From Branchiostoma floridae (lineage: Eukaryota; Chordata; Leptocardii; Amphioxiformes; Branchiostomatidae): DNA of 64,000 nucleotides. A program made the position numbers and the translations under genes. This document shows positions 34,311 to 46,600 of this stretch, piece after piece. Every line of letters begins with the position of its first letter. The stretch's first letter is position 1. The notes beneath the pieces are model-generated. The model had not been told where the DNA came from, ran no database searches, and saw nothing but the letters and a program-made list of their open reading frames with translations. The stretch spans positions 64,001 to 128,000 of the forward strand of contig NC_049985.1 of the NCBI RefSeq assembly GCF_000003815.2. Direction: 5' to 3'.

Positions 34311-34502
34311 AGGCCCAATTCCCAACCCGGGGCCCGGCCGGGTAGCTTTCAGAAAGTAAAATTATGATAAGAACGGCAACAAAACTCGCAGAAAGGAAAA
34401 AAAGTAGTCAGGAGCATAATGTATAGATATTCCTTGGTGAACACTTTAAATGTTCGTTTCCGCAAACATCCCGGCCGGGTCCTGTTTCAGAAATGGGACC
34501 TG
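34311..34502. mobile_element. Possible TIR element with GGCCCGGCCGGG ends, then a solo 56-bp unit
   Basis: Imperfect inverted ends (TAGGCCCAATTCCCAACCC and the inverse of AGGTCCCATTTCTGAAAC, both followed by CCCGGCCGGG) enclose about 190 bp. Directly adjacent, 34495-34560 is one reversed unit of the 56-bp minisatellite from 7161-7489 (TATAGCCGGTATAACCGCC, GTAACACACCAGCT). Confidence 0.45.
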
Positions 34503-34649
34503 TATCTGTATCTATATAGCCGGTATAACCGCCGTTCAGCGTAACACACCAGCTTCGCAGGCACGCGGTGCGGCAGCAGCTGGTTATATTACACCGAACG
34601 ACACGTCATACCTAACTTGTTTGCTTTGAACATGGACCTAAGCCTTACA

Positions 34650-37600
34650 CTACGCCTTGCCGTTCTTCTTCCGATGGTCGGAGTACCGTTCCCGCAGCTC
34701 CTCGGCCAGGTCCCGCCGGCCCACACGCGACAGCGCCCGGCACAGCTTCCCGATCTTGTCGGTGGCGGCGGGCAGGCTCTTCCGCCACGAGTACAGCATG
34801 TCGAAGGCCTGTGGGTTGGGAATTGTGATTTGTTTATTTGTATGTATGCAACAATAAAAATTGAAAATTATGATACAGTAGATGCAGGTTAGGTGGGCAA
34901 GCTCTTCCTCCACGAGTACAGCATGTCGAAGGCCTGCGGTGTGTGAAGTGTGAATTGTTTATTTGCATATATACGCAACAATAAAAACATTAGACATTAG
35001 AAAAAATGAAGTGGGTGGGTGGGTGTGCGGCAGAAGCCTATGTGGCTTTTCGCCCCCTCCCCCTCCCACCAACCAGATACTGTAAACAAAATTAAACAAA
35101 ATTAACAAACGAAATGAATAATAACATGAAACATCTCCATGCAACTAGACTTATAAATCAAACATGATCAATACCAAACATTTTGGAAATAGGGCGATAT
35201 TATACAAAATGGATCGTTATTATACAAAAGAGCTCGAGGTCGGTATCATACAAAATATCTCGGTGTTATGCAAAAAAAATCATCTCTGTCATGATATAAG
35301 ACTATTTTGTTCAGTCACATGCGCCATCTAGCGATTAATATAGGAACTAATGCTCTCCTCACCCGCATTATGAAAAGGTCGATAGGTCGGCAATATACAA
35401 AATAGATCGGCATTATACAAAATAAGCCGGTATAATACTTGCTGCTGTATGTCGTCGGCTTCATACAAAATGGGTCGGTATTATACAAAATAGATCCGAT
35501 TCGGTATTATATAAAATTGGTCTATATTATACCTGCTGATTTATGTCTTCGGTATTATACAAAGTAGGTTGTTATTATACAAAATAGGTCGGTCTTATAC
35601 AAAATAGGTCGGTATTATACAAAATAGGTCGGTTTTATACAAAATAGGTCGGTATTATACAAAATAGATCAGCATTATACAAAATAGGTCGGTATTATAC
35701 GAAATAGGTCGGTGTTATGTTATACAAAATAGGTCCATATCATACCTGCTGCTGCATGTCGTCGGGGTTGTTCCGCTTGATGTGCTGCAGACGGGACCGC
35801 TTGACGCGCAGGTGGTGCCCCAGCAGGTCCCAGTCCTCGTCTAACTCTGACGCGAGCCACTGCAGCCAGTCGTTCACTAACGGGCCTGGGGAGATCGGAG
35901 AGAGCAAAAAGCAAATCTCAGTCTGTGTCTATCTCTGACGCTAACCACTGCAGTCAGTTGTTCATCAACGGGCCTGGGGAGATCGGAGAGAACAAAAAGC
36001 AAATCTCATCAGTCTTTGTCTATCTCTAATGGTAACCACTGCAGCCAGTCGTTAACCAGCGGGCCTAGAGACGGAAAAGGCGTATAGCTGTTGTTTTCAC
36101 TGAATAATTGATGCTACCTGCACACTTTGTGGCAAGATGGAACAGACAGGGTCTGCAATTGTCTATCTAATGTCCCAGTCTTCGTCTATCTAGATCTCCG
36201 AGACAACCCACTACAGCCAGTCGTCAACAAAAGGGTCTGGGAACATGGGTAGACACCCGGGTATAATATGAGGCATACAAAATAAATCATTGCTTTCTTC
36301 ACACATTCCCTTTAAGATACCATTCAGCACTAATCTTCCAGGGTTCGAACAATTAAGATCAAATTATATGCTTAGATGTTATCGAAATACCAAAATCCGG
36401 GTATCATTACTCATGCATTGAATAGATGATGTCAACATTTGTATGATAGCTCCTGTTTCCGGGATGCCAGCTTACATTTAGTTATGGACACCCACCTTGT
36501 GATTCGATGAGTTTTCTGTAGGCACTTGGAGGCCTTGGAGGGTCTCGCTCTCTCTGTAGGGGAAAAGATAGAAACATATAGAACCATTAACATTATTGGT
36601 ATCATAAGTGGAGTAGATGTCAACTAAACATGGTTTCGTACACTCCCTTATGTCTTTCCTTGGAACTGAAGTCCTTTTATTATTCTTAGCTTTAAAATAG
36701 AGTAAATCAAGAAGTGACGAATGGAGTTTGATGATTTTAGAATAGGCAATGTGACGACAATCATATGCAAATCATGGGGATCGGAGCTTAATTTTTCCAT
36801 GCTAAAGTAAAGTTTCATACATTGGGAAAGTTGTACATGCCCAAGTTTTATTTTTCTGCTAACTTTCAACTTTAAATCTAAGACAAAGCGTACCTTAGGC
36901 AGCGTAACAGGCAGTTTGCAGATGCTGTCCAGTCCGTCCTCCACAGTGTCCCCGAGGAACGCGTTCTTGATGACATCGGGCGGGCCTCGGTCGGCGTCCT
37001 CCCCGCCGGGTCTCCCCACGTGCCGCCGGGTGCCGTAGAACCGCACCATCCCCCGGTAGCACGGCGAGCTGTAGTTACCGAACTCGTTCACCTGAAGGTA
37101 AAGGTAAAGGTAAACGTACACGTAAGCGTAATCGTAATCGTAAGCGTGAGCGTAAGCGTAAACGTAAAAGTAAAGATTATGGTAATGGTAAAGGCAGACG
37201 TACAGTTTATGGTAAATGTAAGATCTCAAAGCCTAGGAAGTCAAGAGGACGGTGGGTTGTACCCACTGTGTCCAGGGCACGACATTAATTGAAAGGGGAA
37301 GCCCATCCCTCTCTTTCCACCGTCTTTTATCTCATAGACCCCGATCAAAATCATCATCATCTATAGAACTGGGTAGAGTGAGCTAGAGGAAAGTCGTTTT
37401 CAGTGCATTCTCCAAATGACACCAAAGATCAGTGGCATGACTAGATTCTAACCCACGGCCTCTGGGCTCGAAGACTAAACACCCTGCAGTTACAGTACAC
37501 GGACGCAAAAAAAAGAAAAGGCACGTACGGGACGTCTAATCTATACTGCCGCCATCCTTTCAAGTTTCCCTTGATAATTTCTAATAATCTATTTACCAGA

Positions 37601-40600
37601 TGTATTGTTATTATCTCACCTCCTTGATGTAGAAATGCGCCTGTGTCCGCCTCTGGCTGTAGAAAGTGAGTCTGACGGAGTCTCTGCTGTCGCCGTCGGT
37701 GTCTCTGGCGACGTTACCGGAGAACTTCAGCACCAGCTGGTCACCGTCCTTCAGCAGAACCTGTCGGGGTTTAAAATGTTGCAATAAGTCTCAGTGAAGT
37801 CTTATTAAATTCTAATCTTGAAACTACGGAGTGTTCTTACAATATCAAGTCAGGCAATTTGGGTCAAATTCATGCAAGCGCGAGGCAGCCACCCAAACTT
37901 TTGAAAGCGAATCTTATCTCACAATGGATTGCTGCAAACACTCTTATTTCCCATGGACAGTCGCCAATGGAAATTACTACTTACTGCAGAGCCAACCAAC
38001 TTAAAGTACATAGTCCATCTGCACCTTAAACTTTAGCAATAACAGATCAGCGCATCTCCCTAGGTCCTAACCACAACTGGTACTGCCTGGTACAGACTAG
38101 AACAATACCAAAACCGAGAGCTAGTCGCCTAGACCAGACTATGTACCTCCTTGCTGGGTTCTGCCTCCTCGTACCCTGCCGCGTCCAGCTGCATCTCGGC
38201 CTCTCGGACGTCCCGTGCCGGCACGCACCGCACCACGGCCCGCTCCGGGTCCCCCGTCTTGGTGCGCAGGAGCAGTCGCGCGTCCGTCAGCGTCAGCGAG
38301 GTCTCGAGCATGCGCGGCAGGGTCTCCGTCAGGGACTGGAACTGCTCTGCCGCGGGGTCAGCGGTCCTCAGGACGATGAACCTGAGGGGGCGCGTGACAA
38401 AGATACAGTTAGTGTTTACTAGGGCCAATGGAAGATGAAAACTTCCAATATTGCTCATAATGCCAAACAAGAACAGTCGTATTAAATTAAAAATATACAT
38501 ATGACTGGTAGAAAAAAGCCCATCATTTTAAACGAGCGAAAGAACCTGCAAACCAAATCAAACATGTACCGGTGTCAACACAGATACCCGTGTCAATAGA
38601 CACATAAAACTTCGCAATATTTCGTATGCAAAGGATAATGCTTCTAGGCTCCCATTGTGTTTCGGATGGTAAAGGAAGAGTGGCACCCGACATATGCAAG
38701 GAAGTAAGCTGTGTAAAAGGTCCTTTGTATCATCTTAAAAAAGAAACTTAAACCTTAAACTTAAACCTCTCGAGATCTCTACACAGCCAGCGAAATAATC
38801 TTAACCAACTATCATTTACAGCCAAAAGGCCGTTAACGTACTTTCCCAGCAGCTCGGACATCTCGAACGTGACGAGACCCTTCTTGTTCTGGCGGAACCT
38901 GACGCCCATGACCTCGGCCCAGCTCTCCTCGCCCTCGGCCTGACCCAGCAAGTGCAGGAAGTCGTCGCCGTTGTCTCCCTCCTCCATCGTGCTGGTCCTG
39001 CCGGCCGGGGCGCTGCCTGGTCTCGGGGAGGAGCCGCCAAGCTTCCGGGACCTGGTGGGGAGGTAGATAGAAATGTTCAAATACTGTCTAACCTGTGATG
39101 AACAGCCACTGTCTCGAGTAAGTCAAGTCTACTAGTTTGCAGCCCTATTTTGACGGGCCTTCCTCGCCTTTCCTCGCCTGTAGTGTATGTACTATGCATA
39201 TATGTGCCACCACTGACTGTAAGGCATCAGGGAACGAGAGCGAGGGAGCCGCCTAACTTACGGGACCTAGTGGGGAGGTAGAGGGGAGGCGTTACTTGTA
39301 TGCTATCCCGGAAGCTACCCTAGTCGTCCCCGTTGCCCCCCTCCTCCATCGCGCTCGTCCTGCCGGCCGGGGAACTACCGGGTCGCGGGGAGGAGCCGCC
39401 AAGCTTCCGGGGCCTGGTTGGGAGGTGGAGTGAAATATTCATCGCGAACTAATACTATTCAACGTGCAGTGTACTGTGGAAAATGTACCATCACTGACCG
39501 TAACGCATCAGGGTATGAGAGAGTAAGAGCTGCTCAGCTTATGGGACCTGATGGGGGATTGAGAGAAGTGTTCACCTGAATGAAATACTGTTCAACGTAC
39601 AGTGTGCTGTGTAAAATGTACCACCACTGACCGTAACGCATCAGGGTATGAGAGAGTAGGAGCCGCTCAGCTTATGGGACCTAGTGAGGAGGTGGAATGA
39701 AATGTTCACCGGGACCTAATACTATACAACGTACAGTGTGCTGTGTAAAATGTACCACCACTGACCGTAACACGCATCAGGGTATGAGAGAGTAGGAGCC
39801 GCTCAGCTTATGGGACCTAGTGGGGAGGTGGAGAGAAGTGTTCACCTGAATGAAATACTGTTTCATGTGCAGTGCATAAATGTACCGCCGCTGTCTGTAA
39901 CGCATTGGGGAACGAGAGTGAAGGAAGCGTCTTGCTTACTGCACCTGGTGAGAGGTGGAGAGAAATGTTCACCGGAATCAAATACTGTTTTATCATGTAA
40001 TGTACGGTGCAAAAATGTATCACCGCTGACTGACCGGCATCCAGAAACGAGAGGGAAGGATCTGCCCAGCTTCCGGGACCTGGTGGGGAGATGACAGGAG
40101 GAGAGGGGTGAGATAGCGTTAATTGTAAGCCAGCCATCAATCAACCTTTTCAAGTACAAGAACAATAAGCCCAAGCCTTCAGAACTGGACTTTCCGGGAT
40201 TCCTTGCCATGGTCCTGATAGATTGGGCAGTCTGGTCTGAGGACCTCGTTTCCTCAACAGGCTATGGGTAAGTTGGCATTTACTGGTGCTATGGAACAAC
40301 GACTAGTGTCTAGTAGTGATATTCAGCCACTACAAAATCCATGTACCTACCCACTAAGCCTTTTACCCTCCCGGCCCAGCCCCGTACCTACCCGCCCAGT
40401 CCAGCGGTTCCCGGCCTGGTGGGGTCCCGTGCCCAGTTGCCAGCAGGGTTGAGCGGACACGGAACGGTGATGTCCACGGGCTTGTGTAGCCTGAGGCCCG
40501 GGACAGTGCCACACCAACCCCCGCCCAGCCCTGTACCTACCCGCCCAGGTCCGTACCTACCCGCCCAGCCCAGTACCTACCCGCCTAGCCCAGCGGTGCC

Positions 40601-43600
40601 CGGCCTGGTTGGGTCCCGTGCCCAGTTGCCCGCGGGGTTGAGCGGACACGGCACGGTGATGTCCACGGGCTTGTGCAGCAGCCGGAGGCCGGGGCTGTAC
40701 CCCCCATCCACNNNNNNNNNNNNNNNNNNNNNNNNNNNNNNNNNNNNNNNNNNNNNNNNNNNNNNNNNNNNNNNNNNNNNNNNNNNNNNNNNNNNNNNNN
40801 NNNNNNNNNNNATGTTAATGTCATAAAGACGTGAAGAGAGAATGTCTATAAAGACTGTATATAGTTCCCATTATTAGTCGCATAGAATATAGTCATAGAC
40901 ACATGTACAACACTAGTAGTAGCTAACATTGAATCAAATCAGGCAATGACAAACTTAAGCTTGTTGACATTTCAATCTCTTTGATTTGAATTGAATTCGA
41001 CAAAGAGGTCAATAACATTTCCTTGAAGTTTGCATCTCAGTGTGTAGTCATCTAAGAAAGCTTAGAAGGAACTTTTCATTGAAGACTGTACTGTCTTTTA
41101 CTGTAGTATTATACAAATGTAAACCAAGGAGGTTAAGAACCTTGTGGGAACAAACTGAGTCTAACCTCACCTTTCTGTCTTTGTACACGACATCCGTTCC
41201 CTTCAGTGGTACCTCTTTCCAGTTCTCGCCGTCGGTGGTCTTCTTTACGGCCAGTTCTCGCGAGACATGGCGAGACCATGTGTAGGGCAGCGAGACGACC
41301 GCGGGCACCGGGAGTTTCAGCCCCGCAGGCGACAGTTGGACCACGTGACTGACCAGCTCCTCGTTGTGCGCAAGCGCGGACGGCGCCAGGTGATTGGTTA
41401 TTTGGCACGTGACTGGGAAGCTGGTGACCGCCTGGATGTCGACCTTGATGAGACAGGCGAGTTCTGATTGGCCATCATCGTTTTGGGCATCGCACCTGTA
41501 GCGATAGGCAAAAAAAGCATTTTCATAATTTTTGACATACTGGTAGCTTAGACAGAAATGTAAACAAATGAAGGCAAAATAGATAGACTGATTTGGCATA
41601 ATCAGTTGGGAAATTCTCTCCTCGACATGTTATGGTCTTCATTTCTGGGTGGCAGATTGCTTTCGACAGCAGGAAAAAGTGTTCTAGATTCTAACCCCCT
41701 AGGAGCCAATTTTGGAAATGTACTGGCGTTTTGTTAATAGTATCAAGGAGGAAAAGTTCTTAGATGATAATAGTTTGACATTCAAACTTCATTTTTTATC
41801 ATCTACTAGAGGTCACCACAAAACGAGACTCGAAAGTCAATCGAAGTAAAAACCAAAATGAAATTGGTCGAGAAGGATGAGAGAACAGAAGTGAAATGAT
41901 GAATATCTTGGCGAATTTCTTTGCAACTTTAGCATAAAGAGCCAGATTTGAAGAAATCCATACAATCATTGACCGATTCATTGCATGTCAAAAGATGCAC
42001 GATTTCCGATGAACCGTTCACTGCGTTACGTTCTTTCAAAATCGCACTCAAAAGATAGCCTGGGAGTCGTTTAAACCCTCTGCTTCTCAATCGATTCGAT
42101 TAACCTAGGATGAACTGCAAAGACGAGGTAACAAATGTCTTCCAGGTTGATGATCTTGGTTTTCACATGGCTCATCTTCGCTTTGTAAAGATGTAATCAT
42201 AGCATTCGCCTGGAAGCCGGAAGCCCCCAAGGGTATGACTACATCCACAATGTTTCAAAATCCCCCATTCAGACTGGGGATGAGCCCATTCAAACCCACC
42301 GTCCTTGAAATAAGCTTATGTGCAAGTTTCGGAGGGGGAAAGGTCGTTCGAGGACACTGGTGGAATACTTACGACCAACTAATAAAACTGCTCCAGAATT
42401 ACGTTCTACAGATAAGGGATTTTGGTACAAGCTTAAGGCGTCCAGTGCAAGAAGGAAAGTTTCTGGCGATCAGAACACTACAGAAGCACGTAAAGTTCAG
42501 AACGAGTTTAAACCTTTTACTCAATTTAATCTATATCTATCTATCTAATCTATATTTTATCTGACCTTGACCTCCCTCATGACTTCAATGAAAAGCGGCC
42601 TGCTGGCCGATTTGAGCTTCTCATGAATAAATAAAGGTTCAAACAAACAAACAAACCTAACTTTGACACTGCTAAAAGGGCAAACCGACAGAGAGTGTAT
42701 GTTATGCCCAGAACTTTTGGCGCTACTTCGATAACTTTTACCTGCGTACAAAACTAACCTTTCACATACATCTGTTTAACGATTTATGTATTGAATCTAT
42801 TCTAATTTTAAGTTACAACTGAGAATTCAAAGAAGAGGACTCACGGGAATGTGCTCCAGATACCAGGGTTGGCCGGTGCAATTTGATCCACATCGTCGTC
42901 CTCTTCTGGGGGTTTGTTAAGGTTAATTTCTTCCCGTTCACGGCTGCTCTTTTTCTTTTCGGCCGTAGAAGGTGTTTTCGTCTTTGTCGTTGCCGGCGGT
43001 CTGTCTTCGCTTGTTGTTGCAGTTTTCTTTTCTGTTGAGTGTTTTGTATCGATTTCTACCAAAGTAGATTTGTTATCAGTCTTTTCTTTACTGTCATTGT
43101 CTTTACTATCACCGTCTTTCTTATCAGCGTCTTTCTTTTCCGTTTCTTGGACAGATTTCTCATCTGGTCGAACTTCTTTTACTTTGTCTTTTTCCGATTC
43201 TTTCTCATTATCGGCTACTTTTTCCTCTGTTTCCAATGGTTTGTCAACAAGAATGTTTTCCGAATGATTGTTAGCGACTTCGTCTGAATTTGAATTTGAA
43301 GATTCAGAAACAGATTCCTCTTTGTCCTTTTCCTCCGTGGCTTTCATGTCTTCAGGTTTCTCAGGTTCATCTTCGATACACTCGAGATGGTTCAATTCTT
43401 GCGCGTCTTCCAAGATGGCTGCCGTCGCCTCCCGAGCAACATCGGCGACCGTGCCTTCGGCCTTTTCCGCCACCGTCATCGCCTCGTCGACGCTTTTCCG
43501 GAGATCTCCGACGGAGGCCTCTTTAGTATCGTCCTTTCCATGGTGTTCTAAAACAAAGAAAAAACGGAGAATTTGAGTTTGAGTTAATTGACATCCACAA

Positions 43601-46600
43601 TTAGCTTGATAAGGTAACTTACGTTATTCTTGCTGTTTATATTTAGTCTTTCACTAAACAAACAAGCGGATTCGAAGGCTTTAAACTTCGTTCAAGTGTA
43701 TGAGCAGATCAACATAAACAAATCAATAGCAGGTTAGCACAAATCTACGAATTTGATATGAAATACTCAAAACTATTGCTCTCGATCGAATCATTCTCTG
43801 TGACTCCTTCAAACATCAGATAGTAGTCAATACATAATGCATAACCCGTAACACCTATAGGTTGTTACTGCCAGGCGGGGGAAAACTAGAGCAAGTTCCA
43901 ACACTGTGGGTGGTCTAGAGAATAACCTGTGGAAGAATCTTAAACTTCAGTTGCTTTACTGTAAACTTGTTCCACTTATTGGCTCAATGTCAAGTCGCGT
44001 GATCAGAGATAGCTACAGGTTGTAGACAGCATATCGTTGTATCTTTAACTCAACTGTCTATCACACATGTCGCAACATTTAAACTTCTGACAGTGCCTAT
44101 AGCTACTTAACGAAGGCCTCTTCTTTTGGCTAAATTGACGTTCGTTCTTGTTGTCACAGGTCTTTGTTTTGCAACATTGTCAGGCGTGTTGCCACAGTTC
44201 TCTTTTTTTGCAACATAGTCAGACGTTCCTGTCGTGTTGTCGCGGTGTAGCTATAGAGGCTTTTTTTTTGTCCCGTACGCGCGAGGTTTCCGTGCCAAGT
44301 CGGTTGGTGACTTTACAGAGACCCTGACCCGACTTTCAGGTTCACAGACGCTCAAAGCACCTTAACGGCAAACCCTTTCTCTCTGCCCTTCGCGCTAACG
44401 GCCTCGCTGTATTCACCCACAGCGGTAGGCATTGCTCCGCGCGCCATGTGAATGTCTTGCACAAACATTAGCTGCCTTGAAGCTGCACTAATGAGTCTGA
44501 ATGGATTAGCGTACAGGTATTTTCATCTCGTAGCTTTGCAGAGTGAGCGCCTATCGCTACAAATATCCCAAACAAGCGCCCGGGCCCTTAAACGCTGGTT
44601 ACTATTTGAAGAAAGGCTTTGCTGAGCTGTTTACGTTTGGATTTTGATCAGCTGAAATGAGTCCTGAAAGGCTGTGATGACGCGGCGGACAAACATGGCC
44701 GCGCGGCCGGGCCCGTTGCCATGGTGTCAGACGACATTTGTCACACCGAGTCGTGGGACGTGTCGGAGTTGACAAAGGCTTACGGAGGTGATCTATGTGC
44801 AACAGCGGAAAGGTATCGTGTAGATCACGTACCTTCCCCGTCCATCATTTGGTGGCAGAGAGATGAAAAATGCGCTGTTACAGCTTCCCTGACCCTGACC
44901 AAGCGACACTTGTTTGATAGAAAATGACCACTCGACGACACAACTGACCAGAACAACCTATTAAAGCTAATGTGTGTGTCACGATCACGTACCTTGCCCG
45001 TCCATTATCAGAGAGATCAAAAATGCGTTGTTGCCGCTGCCCTGTCCGAACGACACCTGTTTGACAGAAACTGACCACTCGACGCCACGACAACAACCAG
45101 ACCAGAACCACCAAAGCTAACACCACCGACTGCACAGCCTTCTGCTGTTTGTACATCTGACCTCTGTAGCGGCGGTAGAAATTCCTACCGCTCTGGCGTA
45201 AAGTTGAAAACAAGCAGGCTTGCATTTAGCCTTTAGCCTTAAGCGTCAATGTTTATGAATAAAAAAAAGGGTGACTTCGGGGGCCTGGTCGAAATGCAAC
45301 CCATGAACAGGCCGCAGTGTACAACAAGCTATTGAAAAGGGCGTCATGATCAGTCTGAGTTTGGTCTCTTTGTTTTACTTAAAATTTCAAAAAAAGGAAG
45401 AAGTTTTGAGTCGTGGGGGCTACCGCATGGCTCTACTAGCTAAAGAAAGAGTTCTGCCAAGCCTTGAAGTAGAAAGTAAGCGGCTGACTCCAGACTGAGG
45501 ACAAACCTAAGTAGTTCTTTAGTAGTGTTTGACAGTCTTCCCCACTTGCTCTCAGACTATAAGTGTACCGAGTTTTTTTTTATGTGAAGAGATTTGACGA
45601 TATTGAGGCTAACAGTCTTCTATGTCCAACATCCTTCTGCTAAATTCTAAATTAAAATTTTTAAGTACAATAATTCTTTTAAAGACTTACTTTAGTCTCA
45701 GCATGACAATTTTCAATACGGTACAATGCGGTCAGTCCATGTCTCACATTTTTAACCAGTCACCCTTTGTCTTCTTGAGAAGTTTTTTCACGTGCAGATC
45801 TTTGACGCTTGACCCTCGAAAAGCTACATGCTTTTGTATTTCACCGCCAACACATTCCTCTATTGTTTGTACATCTCATCTAGTTCCTGTGGGTGGCGGA
45901 AGGAATTCTTCCAATTCTTGCGTAAAGAGGGAAACAAGCAAGCTTTAGCTCCCACTTCCTTCTTCTGCCGAGTTCTACAGACCCTTCAAACGGTGCATCA
46001 TTTGTGTACAGACCGTGCCAATCAATGGAAACGGCGGACAGAAACTCATGACGCTTTTTCAACAACTAGTTGTACAATGAGGCCTGCCCGTTGCTCGCGT
46101 TTTCAATCAGGCACCCGGAGTCACCCCTTGTTTTCTTGATTTTTTTTACATGCAGAACTTGACTTTGACGCTTGACCCTCGAAAATGTACATCCTTTGTA
46201 TTACACCGTCAACACATCACTTCTATTGTTTTTGCGTCTCATCTAAAAAAATTAGTTCCTGTGGGTGGCCATGGCGGAATGAAATTCTTCCAATTCTTGC
46301 GTAAAGAGGGAAACAAGAAGGCTTTAGCTCCCACTTCCTTCTTCTGCCGAGTTCCACAGACCCTTCAAACGGTGCATCATTTGTGTGCAGATCGTGCGAA
46401 TCGATGGAAACCGCGGAGAAGGAAAGGGGAATCACTTAACAAACGGAACGAGTGACCCTTCAAATGGCACTAACCCAATCACGAGCACACAAAGACGTCT
46501 TTAGTGGGGTTTCTTTAAGAGGCCTTGTCGTGTCCTTGTGAGACGGAAACACCTTGTCCCGCAGGTGCACCTTTGTTTGTAACGCATAACAGGTAAACAA

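Noticed and set aside
33838-34312. ORFs with long Ile-Tyr runs
   Set aside because: Translation of the (TA)n microsatellite at 34081-34136; no family resemblance.
37020-37292. ORF rich in Lys-Val-Asn repeats
   Set aside because: Antisense to exon 36894-37091 and the hexanucleotide repeat.
42841-43576. Plus-strand Ser/Phe-rich ORFs
   Set aside because: Antisense of the acidic Lys/Glu exon 42845-43547.
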